A stretch of DNA of 35,749 nucleotides, from the NCBI GenBank assembly GCA_024682215.1, contig JAIKZM010000078.1, positions 1 to 35,749 on the forward strand, in the 5' to 3' direction. The DNA is from Saccharofermentans sp. (GTDB taxonomy: Bacteria > Bacillota > Clostridia > Saccharofermentanales > Saccharofermentanaceae). Shown here piece after piece: positions 1-8,745 of this stretch. A program made the position numbers and the translations under genes. Every line of letters begins with the position of its first letter. Position 1 is the first letter of the stretch. The notes under the pieces are model-generated. The model had not been told where the DNA came from. It made no database searches and saw nothing but the letters and a program-made list of their open reading frames with translations.

Positions 1-123
1 CATGCTGTCCTCCTTAAGGATTGCATCAAGGATAGAATCGGAGATCTGATCGCAGACCTTGTCAGGATGTCCTTCTGTTACTGACTCAGATGTAAAGAGC
101 CATTTACCTGTTCTGTTTCTCAT
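1..123 (-). CDS. metK: S-adenosylmethionine synthetase, N-terminal part (runs off window)
   Basis: The first 41 codons are present, starting at the ATG at 123-121. The protein begins [20 protein letters not shown] and continues [28 protein letters not shown] is the diagnostic N-terminal signature of MetK, whose His and Asp residues bind ATP and metal. The enzyme makes S-adenosylmethionine from methionine and ATP in the cytoplasm. An AAAGGA ribosome site lies about 8 bases before the start. The gene is preceded by a SAM-I riboswitch and an intrinsic terminator, the classical feedback arrangement for this gene in Bacillota. The rest lies left of the window. Confidence 0.97.
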   Translation of the reverse strand, partial: MRNRTGKWLFTSESVTEGHPDKVCDQISDSILDAILKEDSM

Positions 124-153
124 AATAATCCTTTCCGTTCAATGCCCTTGCCA

Positions 154-184
154 AAAGAAAACGCCTTCCCCGAAAGGAAGGCGT
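154..184 (-). terminator. Riboswitch-controlled intrinsic terminator before metK
   Basis: On the minus strand, ACGCCTTCC and GGAAGGCGT form a strong hairpin at 161-184, followed by a T-rich run (TTTTCTTTT). It sits between the SAM-I aptamer and the metK start, so it is the expression platform: when SAM is bound, the terminator forms and metK transcription stops. Confidence 0.92.
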
Positions 185-203
185 ACGCTATCTGTTAACG
201 TTC

Positions 204-310
204 CTCATCTTTCAGGTCGCCTGATTTGGTGTCCTGCCGGATTTGGCACCGCTGCTCTCCGCGGTTGCCGGGCTTCATTGGGCCGGTTCCCTCTAGCCTC
301 TCTTGATAAG
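204..310 (-). promoter_or_regulatory. SAM-I (S-box) riboswitch aptamer
   Basis: Read on the minus strand, the region has the conserved S-box blocks in order: CTTATCAAGAGAGG, GAGGGAACCGGCCC, ATGAAGCCCGGCAACC, GGTGCCAAATCC and closing GATGAG. The P1 helix pairs CTTATC (310-305) with GATGAG (209-204), including one G-U pair. SAM-I aptamers bind S-adenosylmethionine and switch off methionine and SAM genes in Bacillota. Here the aptamer is directly followed by a terminator and metK, so the output is certain in kind. Confidence 0.95.
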
Positions 311-340
311 CAATGAACTCAAAAATGTTTCAGCGGCTTA

Positions 341-369
341 ATTGTACCCATACGGATAATCGTTGTAAA
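341..369 (-). promoter_or_regulatory. metK: Sigma-A type promoter for the metK leader
   Basis: On the minus strand TTTACA (369-364) and TACAAT (346-341) are separated by exactly 17 bases. Transcription would start near 334, about 25 bases before the SAM-I aptamer, as expected for a riboswitch leader. Confidence 0.7.
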
Positions 370-486
370 GCGGTAATGTTTCTGAATTTCTCAGCCTGTC
401 CTCAAAATTACCGGGAAGGCCGCAGATCCGTAATAAGAATAATTAAGTATTACGCTCTGTTTTTTGCTGAAAAGGGCTTTTTTCTT

Positions 487-513
487 GTCGGTATTTGTCG
501 GTATTTGTCGGTA
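487..513 (+). repeat. 10-bp tandem repeat upstream of the Tad-like locus
   Basis: GTCGGTATTT is repeated 2.7 times with a period of exactly 10 bases, one helical turn. It lies about 100 bases before the first gene of the Tad-like locus and 22 bases before a -10-like TACAAT at 535-540 that has no good -35 element. Such phased repeats can bind an activator; this role is inferred. In the remaining non-coding sequence between 370 and 609 I see no gene. Confidence 0.5.
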
Positions 514-609
514 ATCTCCCCCTTCATTCCAGGCTACAATCCGTGGCAAGCATGAACTTAAGATACCAGGCAGCAGACGACGGCATGCATCAAAAACAAA
601 GGAGGCGAC

Positions 610-1596
610 TTGGAAATGGCATTCTCGATAAAGATATACGAAAAGGACAAATATATGTATGCCCTGATGAAAGCCAGGCTCGGTGCACTGTATCCCGAAG
701 CCTACATAACGGATCCTTATCTGGAATCAAGGACAGATTCAGACGGAGACATGTTCGGGGAATTCACAAAGGTTCTGTTTAATCCGAAACAGTTCGGCGA
801 GGATTTCAATGCTGACATTAACGAAAATGCCGTCAAGTCACTTAACAGATGTCTGGACAAGCCGGTTCCCACGATCGATCAGGACGGGATCATCGACTGC
901 AGAAAGATATGCAGTGCTCTCGGTCTGGATAATTCCGTGTCTACTGATCAGACCAGTGACAGTGACGGTTCGGGGAAAGGCCGCATCGAGGTACTGATCC
1001 CGTTCGTTTATATCAATGACCGCGAGATTTACATAAAGAACAATTATGGTGATCTGACCGATGCGGATCTGGCATTAAGACTGGATTTCACAAGCAGGCT
1101 CAGGTCACCTGAAGACGGAGGAACGGAATACTTGGCAGGCAACATGACGGGGATCCTTGAAGCTTGTGCTTCGCGCAGGTTTGAACCAAATGACATCTTC
1201 AAATACTGCAGCCGTGACAATATGGGTTTTCTGACTCCGGGCACCTCAAAAGGAGACGACGATGTCTACGACCTGGGAAGCACGCGATGCAGGATACTGC
1301 TTGATAAGTGCAGGCAGCTTATATCTGAAGGAAACCGCCGCATAAATGTTCTGGCGATAGCTGAAGGCTTCAGATCCGCTGAACTTCCAGTACTCGTAGC
1401 CGACTGCGACAAAGTTACAGTTCTGTTCTCAGGAAAGAACAAAAACGAGGAAGTTGCCGCTTCAGGACTGATAACCTCAATAAGCCGCGCGCTGACGCAC
1501 GGCACCATCGTAACTGACTATGCCGGATTGTCAGCTGATAATGACTTGCGGCCCGTCACCGGCAAAACCGGCGGAATACTCGGAGCTGCGATATGA
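610..1596 (+). CDS. First protein of Tad-like locus (TadZ/CpaE position), function uncertain
   Basis: This protein has 328 residues. AAAGGAGG at 598-605 serves either the TTG at 610 (spacing 4) or the ATG at 616 (spacing 10), so the true start may be six bases later. No confident motif is visible. The location immediately before the TadA ATPase, with an ATGA overlap, is where TadZ/CpaE, the polar localisation ATPase of Flp/Tad systems, is normally encoded. The N-terminus (MAFSIKIYEKDKYMYALM) could be an atypical receiver-like fold. The C-terminal half could be a degenerate ParA-like fold with alternating hydrophobic strands. No Walker A (GKGGxGKT) is present, so if it belongs to that family it has lost nucleotide binding. 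The TadZ link rests on gene order. Confidence 0.6.
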   Translation: MEMAFSIKIYEKDKYMYALMKARLGALYPEAYITDPYLESRTDSDGDMFGEFTKVLFNPKQFGEDFNADINENAVKSLNRCLDKPVPTIDQDGIIDCRKICSALGLDNSVSTDQTSDSDGSGKGRIEVLIPFVYINDREIYIKNNYGDLTDADLALRLDFTSRLRSPEDGGTEYLAGNMTGILEACASRRFEPNDIFKYCSRDNMGFLTPGTSKGDDDVYDLGSTRCRILLDKCRQLISEGNRRINVLAIAEGFRSAELPVLVADCDKVTVLFSGKNKNEEVAASGLITSISRALTHGTIVTDYAGLSADNDLRPVTGKTGGILGAAI

Positions 1597-2786
1597 ACAA
1601 GATATGTGACCTGGATACTATCAAAGAGCAGCTGACCTATTGCGTACTCAATGCGATAAGAAATGAGAGCGATCCGACTGATGACAGGCTAAAGGAGATA
1701 ATAGCCGACGTTATCAGCAGTTCCCCTTCCATAAAGATGTCTCTGGCGGAAAAACGCGACATGGCAAAGCGCGTTTTCAATTCCCTTAGGAGAATGGATG
1801 TCATAGAACCGCTCATGCAGGATCCGACCATCACAGAGATCATGGTGAACGGTCCTGACAAGATCTTTTACGAGCGCGGCGGAAAGCTCTTCAAATCAGA
1901 TATCAGGTTCAAAGACGAGGAAACACTTAAGACAGTGATCTCGTGTTTCTTTGCAAACCGGAACAGGCCTCTTAACGAAGCCAATCCGATATCAGACTTA
2001 AGGCTTCCCGACGGTTCCAGAGCGAACGCGGTGCTTGCTCCGATAGCATCACAGACAACAGTAACGATAAGGAAATTCACAGGAATATCGCATGACATCG
2101 TAACACTTATCAGACAGGGATTTATCAGTGAAGAAGCAGCAAGGTTTCTGAGCAACTGCGTACGTAATAAAAAGACGATCTTTCTGAGCGGAGGAACCGG
2201 GTCGGGCAAGACTACTTTTCTCAACTGCCTGTCCTCGTTCATACCCAAAGATGAACGCGTAGTGACCATAGAGGATTCGGCTGAACTCAACCTTCAGGGG
2301 ATCGACAATCTTGTAAGGATGGAAGCAAGGCTTCCAGGTCCTGACGGTTCAGGCGAAGTCAACATAGGGATGATGATACGCGCATCTTTGAGAATGCGTC
2401 CCGACAGGATAATCGTAGGTGAAGTCAGAGGTTCGGAATCGGCCGACATGATGAACGCGCTCAACACCGGGCACCCGGGCTCAATGTGTACAGGACACGC
2501 CAACTCATGTTTCGAGATGCTTGAAAGACTTACGGGAATGGTAATGGCAGGTTCCAATCTTCCCTACGATGCGATCGTCACCCAGCTGTCTATGGGAATA
2601 GATCTGATACTGCACATCTCAAGGAGCCGCGAAGGCCGGAGATACATAGATGAAATATGCAGCGTGCTTCCTTCGGAAGGACACGAATACAAACTGAAGA
2701 CACTATACATAAACAAAGGAGGAAAAGGACTTGAACGAATATGCAGCGACGAAGAGCTTAAAGACGTCATGGCATACAAAGCTTAG
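1593..2786 (+). CDS. tadA: TadA/CpaF-type secretion ATPase
   Basis: The 397-residue protein is a hexameric type II/IV secretion ATPase of the VirB11/GspE superfamily. Near residue 200 it has Walker [10 protein letters not shown]; further on are an Asp box (TIEDSAEL), Walker B ([12 protein letters not shown]) and the His box ([13 protein letters not shown]). The N-terminal part includes [11 protein letters not shown], typical of CpaF/TadA proteins. It would power assembly of the Flp-like pilin encoded two genes downstream, from the cytoplasmic face of the membrane. The ATG overlaps the stop of the preceding gene (ATGA), so translation is coupled. Length is near the family norm (about 400). Confidence 0.93.
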   Translation: MNKICDLDTIKEQLTYCVLNAIRNESDPTDDRLKEIIADVISSSPSIKMSLAEKRDMAKRVFNSLRRMDVIEPLMQDPTITEIMVNGPDKIFYERGGKLFKSDIRFKDEETLKTVISCFFANRNRPLNEANPISDLRLPDGSRANAVLAPIASQTTVTIRKFTGISHDIVTLIRQGFISEEAARFLSNCVRNKKTIFLSGGTGSGKTTFLNCLSSFIPKDERVVTIEDSAELNLQGIDNLVRMEARLPGPDGSGEVNIGMMIRASLRMRPDRIIVGEVRGSESADMMNALNTGHPGSMCTGHANSCFEMLERLTGMVMAGSNLPYDAIVTQLSMGIDLILHISRSREGRRYIDEICSVLPSEGHEYKLKTLYINKGGKGLERICSDEELKDVMAYKA

Positions 2787-4302
2787 ATCGGTATCTTTAA
2801 ACCCATACACTGTATTCCTGATTAAGACCGTCTGGATATATCCGGTTTTTGCCGCAGCTCTTTATGCCGCGTCCTCCCTGTTTATTTCGTCTTCACGGAT
2901 AAGGCTGATCTTATCGGCTGTTCTCGGTATTTTCCCGTGGAAGGAAGCGATGAAAAAACTGTATTCAAACGGCTGCAGGCATACAAGGACCCAGCTCCTC
3001 GTAATGCTCCAGGTTCTCTGTACGAGCGTGTCGAGCGGTTACTCCATAGAGAAATCCCTCCTCATGATGCGTCCTGTCATCGAGCACACTTTCGGTAAAC
3101 GCTGCATACTGATAAGGCCTCTGATAAACCTTGAAAATGACCTGAAGCTTCACACAAGTCTGGAAAAGTCTCTGAATTCATTCGCCGAGGCTGTCAGATT
3201 TCCTGAAACCGTTCCGATCTTCCACGCCCTCGCCATATCTGGCGAGATAGGAAACAACAGTCTTGCAATACTGCGCAGTTCATGTCAGATGCTCTCTGAA
3301 ATGAATGCAGTCCAAAGTGAGATCGCTGCACAAAACGCCGGCAAGAACGCAGAAGCGGCCATGCTCTGTGCAATGCCGTTCGCAGTTACTTTCGCACTCA
3401 ACTATATGAGCCGCGATTATATAGATATGGCCCGTCATACAAACATCGGGTCAGTTCTCCTTGCAATAGCATTCGGCATATGCGTAATTGCATGTGCGAT
3501 GCTTTTAAGATACATGTCCCACGATTCCGGAAGGAGGATACGTTCATCGGCCAGTTTAGGTTACGATGATTCTCTAAAGGTTTCCCCGAAATACCCATTA
3601 ACTTCCTTCTTCAAACGTATCCTTCCGACCGGTTTCATCACATCAAGGCACGAGCTCTTTAACGAGCTGTCGGTAAATCCGCATCTCGCTTATGAGCAGT
3701 ACCTTAAAAAACAGGTCCTGATCTGTGCGGCTTCCGGTCTCATCGGACTGGCTGTCCTGTTAAAGCTTGGGAAAAATCCGTGTTTTGTTATCCCGTTTGT
3801 GATCTTGATGGCAGTACTCGGAAGCCGCGAGGTCAGATCTGAAGTTGAACGTAAAAGAGAGGATCTGATGACTGACATTCCATTATTCATGTGTCTCATG
3901 TCCACTCTCCTTGAAGCTGGAATGCAGCTTCCAAAAGCAATCGAGATCTGCGCTAAAGCATTCGGTGACAACAAGAGTCTGTCACTTGAGATCAAGAACC
4001 TGCGGGCAATGATGCTTTCAGGTATAACAGCCTCCGAGGCAGTCGAACGTTTCTCGCTGAGGATACAGATCCCGGAAGCTCAATCAGCATTGCTGCTGGT
4101 TGCAAGATATGACAGGCTCGGAACCGCAGAAGTCCTTAATCTGCTCCAGCTCCAGGCATCTTCCTGCTGGAATCTCTGCAGGAATGCCGCAAGGAAAAAG
4201 CAGGAACGCGAGGCCCTCGGTCTGCTTCTGCCTATGACTCTGGATTTTATCAGTGTCCTTATGGTCGCTATGACACCGGCAATTATTTCACTTGGCATAT
4301 AA
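2731..4302 (+). CDS. TadB-TadC fusion, Flp pilus inner-membrane platform
   Basis: At 523 residues this is about twice the size of a single TadB or TadC. The first half has a hydrophobic N-terminus, then a T2SF domain (LLVMLQVLCTSVSSGYSIEKSL, shown in part) and a membrane pair near residues 210-265. The second half repeats the plan, with a T2SF domain (DIPLFMCLMSTLLEAGMQL) and a C-terminal membrane helix ending ALGLLLPMTLDF and onward. TadB and TadC are separate but homologous GspF-like proteins in most Tad systems, so this is a natural fusion. The start is a TTG at 2731 inside the end of tadA (56-base overlap), chosen because AAAGGAGG lies seven bases before it. No in-frame ATG has a comparable ribosome site. 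Confidence 0.85.
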   Translation: MNEYAATKSLKTSWHTKLRSVSLNPYTVFLIKTVWIYPVFAAALYAASSLFISSSRIRLILSAVLGIFPWKEAMKKLYSNGCRHTRTQLLVMLQVLCTSVSSGYSIEKSLLMMRPVIEHTFGKRCILIRPLINLENDLKLHTSLEKSLNSFAEAVRFPETVPIFHALAISGEIGNNSLAILRSSCQMLSEMNAVQSEIAAQNAGKNAEAAMLCAMPFAVTFALNYMSRDYIDMARHTNIGSVLLAIAFGICVIACAMLLRYMSHDSGRRIRSSASLGYDDSLKVSPKYPLTSFFKRILPTGFITSRHELFNELSVNPHLAYEQYLKKQVLICAASGLIGLAVLLKLGKNPCFVIPFVILMAVLGSREVRSEVERKREDLMTDIPLFMCLMSTLLEAGMQLPKAIEICAKAFGDNKSLSLEIKNLRAMMLSGITASEAVERFSLRIQIPEAQSALLLVARYDRLGTAEVLNLLQLQASSCWNLCRNAARKKQEREALGLLLPMTLDFISVLMVAMTPAIISLGI

Positions 4303-4324
4303 GAACAAACAGGAGGTAACTAAA

Positions 4325-4498
4325 ATGAGAAAAAGGATTAAACGCAGAAACAAAAAAGGTATGGGAACCGTTGAGATCGTTATCATCATCGCTGTCCTCG
4401 TTTCACTTGCCCTGCTCTTTAGAGAAGGTCTTATGGCATACGGAAAGAAGATCATAAGCTTCTGTTTTGACGAGACTAAGATCCAGTCGGCGTTCTGA
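4325..4498 (+). CDS. Flp-like minor prepilin (57 aa)
   Basis: The start ATG at 4325 follows AGGAGG at 4311-4316. The N-terminus is strongly basic (MRKRIKRRNKKG), then comes a hydrophobic helix (TVEIVIIIAVLVSLALLF) and a short polar tail. The sequence KKG|MGTVE fits a type IV prepilin peptidase site: Gly before the cut and Glu at position 5 of the mature protein. The product is therefore the likely substrate of the TadA/TadBC machine. It is short, with a tail of only about 25 residues beyond the helix. No prepilin peptidase gene lies in this window, so a chromosomal one elsewhere must be used. Confidence 0.82.
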   Translation: MRKRIKRRNKKGMGTVEIVIIIAVLVSLALLFREGLMAYGKKIISFCFDETKIQSAF

Positions 4499-4500
4499 TT

Positions 4501-5823
4501 ATGCAGATCAAAAAAGGTCCCTTCGGATATTTTGCTGTTGAACGGTTCGATTCCCCCGAATTCATATTCAGTTATGCGGGTGAAGTAATTGCAGCGAACC
4601 GTTCCGGGTGTCTGCTGCCATGCAGCATCGACTTAAACGGCTTTTCCTCATCAGCCTACTTTGATTTTTCAGGACTGATATCCATCAGGCAGTCTGGAAG
4701 CGCTCTGATGCATGGTTCACGCCTCTCCAGAAAACTTACAAAGCTTCTGGAGGACAGAAGAAGATCCGCAGGTGACTTTTTTTGTTCTGTTCCGGTTCTT
4801 CTGGATAAACTGATAAGCCCTTCGGAACTCGTACTAGACCCTGAATATGTATTTACGGATGAAAAAGGTGCCTGTATCAGGTTCTGTCTGCGCCCTGCAA
4901 AAAGCCAGCCGGAAAACCTCAGGCTGTCATCTCTCGGCGCGGAAAGACTTGAATCGTTTTTATCCGAACCGTTCTTTGAAGGCGTTCTGACAAATGATGA
5001 GAAGCAGGAACTCATATACAGCGTCAAAACAGATGACGAGTCTCTATTTCTTAAAACTGCACGCCAGATAAGAGAATCAGAGATCGGCTCGTCAGTTCAG
5101 GATCAGATGATTGAAATGGACGGATCAAATGCCCCGCGGCATCTGCCGGACAGAAGGAACATACATGCGGACAGATCTCCGGAACTCCTGTGGTCACTGG
5201 CCTGCAGCATCGCAGCTGCTGCATCGCTTTATCTTGCAGGGTTTCTGCCGTCTCTCCTCTTCATTCTTGCTTCAGGAGTATTCCTTGTAAGATTCTTCAT
5301 CAACAACAGGACGAAAAAAAGCAAAGAAAAAGATGATGACAGATCGCTTTCCGATATGCGAAGAATGATCTATTTTTCAGACGAAGATGAAAGCGAAAGG
5401 GTCAGAGCAAGCGAGGATTCTCCCGGAAGAGATACCGAACCGCTTCACCCTGTTACACCGCTTGTTACGGGTACGCTTACAGCCACCTCTCCGAAGGACG
5501 GAGCAACGCGTACATACTCGCTGCTAATGGACAGAACAACAATAGGTTCAGACGTTTTTCTTTCCGATATAGTGGTCGACGATCCTTCTGTTGATCCGCT
5601 GCACGCTATCATCTACCTCAGCGGAAGATCATTTTTCATAAGTGACTGTTCAAAGAGAGGAACGACATACATCGATGACAAAAAAGCCGCTATGGGCCGA
5701 AGATGTGAGATCAAGAACGGACAGAAGATAACCATAGGCGCGGTGGACTTCCGTTTCAAAGCCCTTCTTTCTTCAACTGGGCAAGCCTGGATTTCTGAAC
5801 ATCTGATCCGTAACGCTCTATAA
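4501..5823 (+). CDS. Membrane protein with DUF6382-like N-terminus and C-terminal FHA domain
   Basis: The gene starts two bases after the pilin stop and encodes 440 residues. The N-terminal 200 residues resemble the DUF6382 domain found with FHA domains in Clostridia. A membrane hairpin follows near residues 226-262, then a charged linker, then an FHA domain (about 335-430: TTIGS, DIVVDDPSVDPLHAIIYLS, DCSKRGTTYI, GAVDFRF). FHA domains usually bind phosphothreonine through an Arg (IGR) and a Ser (SRxH). Here these are IGS and VDPLH, so binding may be lost or altered. It closes the Tad-like locus and probably regulates or scaffolds the export machine. Its last 68 bases overlap the end of atpC on the other strand. 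Confidence 0.8.
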   Translation: MQIKKGPFGYFAVERFDSPEFIFSYAGEVIAANRSGCLLPCSIDLNGFSSSAYFDFSGLISIRQSGSALMHGSRLSRKLTKLLEDRRRSAGDFFCSVPVLLDKLISPSELVLDPEYVFTDEKGACIRFCLRPAKSQPENLRLSSLGAERLESFLSEPFFEGVLTNDEKQELIYSVKTDDESLFLKTARQIRESEIGSSVQDQMIEMDGSNAPRHLPDRRNIHADRSPELLWSLACSIAAAASLYLAGFLPSLLFILASGVFLVRFFINNRTKKSKEKDDDRSLSDMRRMIYFSDEDESERVRASEDSPGRDTEPLHPVTPLVTGTLTATSPKDGATRTYSLLMDRTTIGSDVFLSDIVVDDPSVDPLHAIIYLSGRSFFISDCSKRGTTYIDDKKAAMGRRCEIKNGQKITIGAVDFRFKALLSSTGQAWISEHLIRNAL

Positions 5824-6237
5824 AGCGCATTCTGGCAAGAGACCTGTCCGCCATACGCTTTACATCCTCAGCGTATACCTGACCTGCATTACCGTCTTTG
5901 TTCTGCCTGTCAAGTTCGGCCATGCTGTCCCTGTAAGATTCAAAGATCTGTCTGACCTTGATCTCTTCAGGCCATTCGGCGGAATTGCATATTACGATTA
6001 TGGCTCTCTGATTGATCTCGGCATAACCTTCAGAGATTACGCAGTGCTTGATATCATCATCGACCCTGATAGTACATGTTCCGGGGAAAAGTGCGGCAAC
6101 GAAAGGCGTGTGGCCGGCCATTACTCCGAATTCACCGTCTATCGTCGGAAAACCTGCAGAGCTTACAAGGCCCTCATAAAAAGTCTTCTTGGGGGTAATG
6201 ATTATGAGATGGATCTTGTGTTTTGTTTCTTCAGCCA

Positions 6238-6238
<1 letters not shown>
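5756..6238 (-). CDS. atpC: ATP synthase F1 epsilon subunit
   Basis: The 160-residue protein begins with the epsilon beta-sandwich (IHLIIITPKKTFYEGLVSSA) including DGEFGVMAGHTPFVAAL and EGYAEI, followed by a helical C-terminal domain. It is the central-stalk subunit that couples c-ring rotation to F1 and can inhibit ATP hydrolysis. It is somewhat longer than the usual 130-140 residues because of its C-terminal helices. The ATG shares one base with the atpD stop (TAATG), so it is translationally coupled. Its final 68 bases overlap the converging FHA gene. Confidence 0.95.
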
Positions 6239-7731
<1,493 letters not shown>

Positions 7732-7775
7732 CTAAAAGCCTTTGTTTATTGCATGTAATACTTACTATGCCGTTC

Positions 7776-8714
7776 CTACATCTTACCTGCCTGCTCGGCA
7801 CCGTTAACGATCTCGGTAAGTTCCGTCGTGATCCTCGCCTGCCTTGCACGGTTGCTTAAGATGTCCAGTTTTTTCATCATTTCGCGGGCATTGTCGTTTG
7901 CATTCTGCATCGCTGTAAGTCTCGCAGTCTGTTCGCTTGCATAAGCATCGACCATTGCACCGAAGACCATAGCATTTGCATAAGCATCGATAAGATAATC
8001 AAATACCGCGTTAACATCCGGGAAGTATTCGACTTCCGAGCCCTGGTCAACTGCCATTCCCGCATCAAGCACGTTGTCCGGAAGGAGCTTGGAAATGGAC
8101 TTCATATCGACCGGGAAGAGCCTTACAGCCATAGGTTCCATCTTTACGGAAGACTCCATATGAGTGTAAAGCAGATAGATAAGGTCGTAATCCTTCGAAA
8201 GGAACTTTCTCTTGATCATCGAGCTGACAGTACGCGCATCGTAATAGGTCGGTTCGGTGATCGGGAACGAGAACTCCCTGTTGCATATATAGCCGTGTCT
8301 TTCAAGTTTTTCTCTCGCGAGGCGGCCGAAAATATTGAGCTCATATCTGGTCTGAAGACCCTTTTTCGTATTGTCGATGATCTTCTTCTGTATATGGTCC
8401 TCGGTAATGGCAACCATATTGTTGTTATATGCGCCTGCAAGTCCCTGATCGCCTGAAAGAACGTAATAACCGATCTTCCAGGTCTCACCTTCCTCCTTCT
8501 GGTTGAGAACGAAGAACGGGTTGTTGATCTCCGGAAAGTGCGTGCAGATATCCTGCATGCTCTCTACACAGATCCTGAAGAACGGATACATCGATTCATG
8601 AAGTGCCAGAGAGCGGCGCATCTTGGCTCCGCTGACAAGCTGCATCGCGCTGGTCATCTGACTTATGTCGCTGATGCTCTTCTGTCTTTTCTTTATGGCA
8701 CTGAAGGTTTCCAT
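7776..8714 (-). CDS. atpG: ATP synthase F1 gamma subunit
   Basis: The 312-residue protein starts with the conserved helix IKKRQKSISDISQMTSAMQL and VSGAKMRRS. It ends with the paired C-terminal helix NANDNAREMMKKLDILSNRA, then RQARITTELTEIVNGAEQ. Gamma is the rotating shaft of F1. It sits between the delta-alpha fusion and beta as in standard operons and is slightly longer than the usual 285-290 residues. Confidence 0.96.
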   Translation of the reverse strand: METFSAIKKRQKSISDISQMTSAMQLVSGAKMRRSLALHESMYPFFRICVESMQDICTHFPEINNPFFVLNQKEEGETWKIGYYVLSGDQGLAGAYNNNMVAITEDHIQKKIIDNTKKGLQTRYELNIFGRLAREKLERHGYICNREFSFPITEPTYYDARTVSSMIKRKFLSKDYDLIYLLYTHMESSVKMEPMAVRLFPVDMKSISKLLPDNVLDAGMAVDQGSEVEYFPDVNAVFDYLIDAYANAMVFGAMVDAYASEQTARLTAMQNANDNAREMMKKLDILSNRARQARITTELTEIVNGAEQAGKM

Positions 8715-8745
8715 GATTACTTAAACTCCAAAGATGAGGACCTTA

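Noticed and set aside
59..316. Open frame of 85 codons on the plus strand opposite metK
   Set aside because: It lies antisense to the metK start and SAM riboswitch, which fully explain the region.
485..513. CRISPR array
   Set aside because: The repeat is only ten bases with no spacers; no cas genes are present anywhere in the window.
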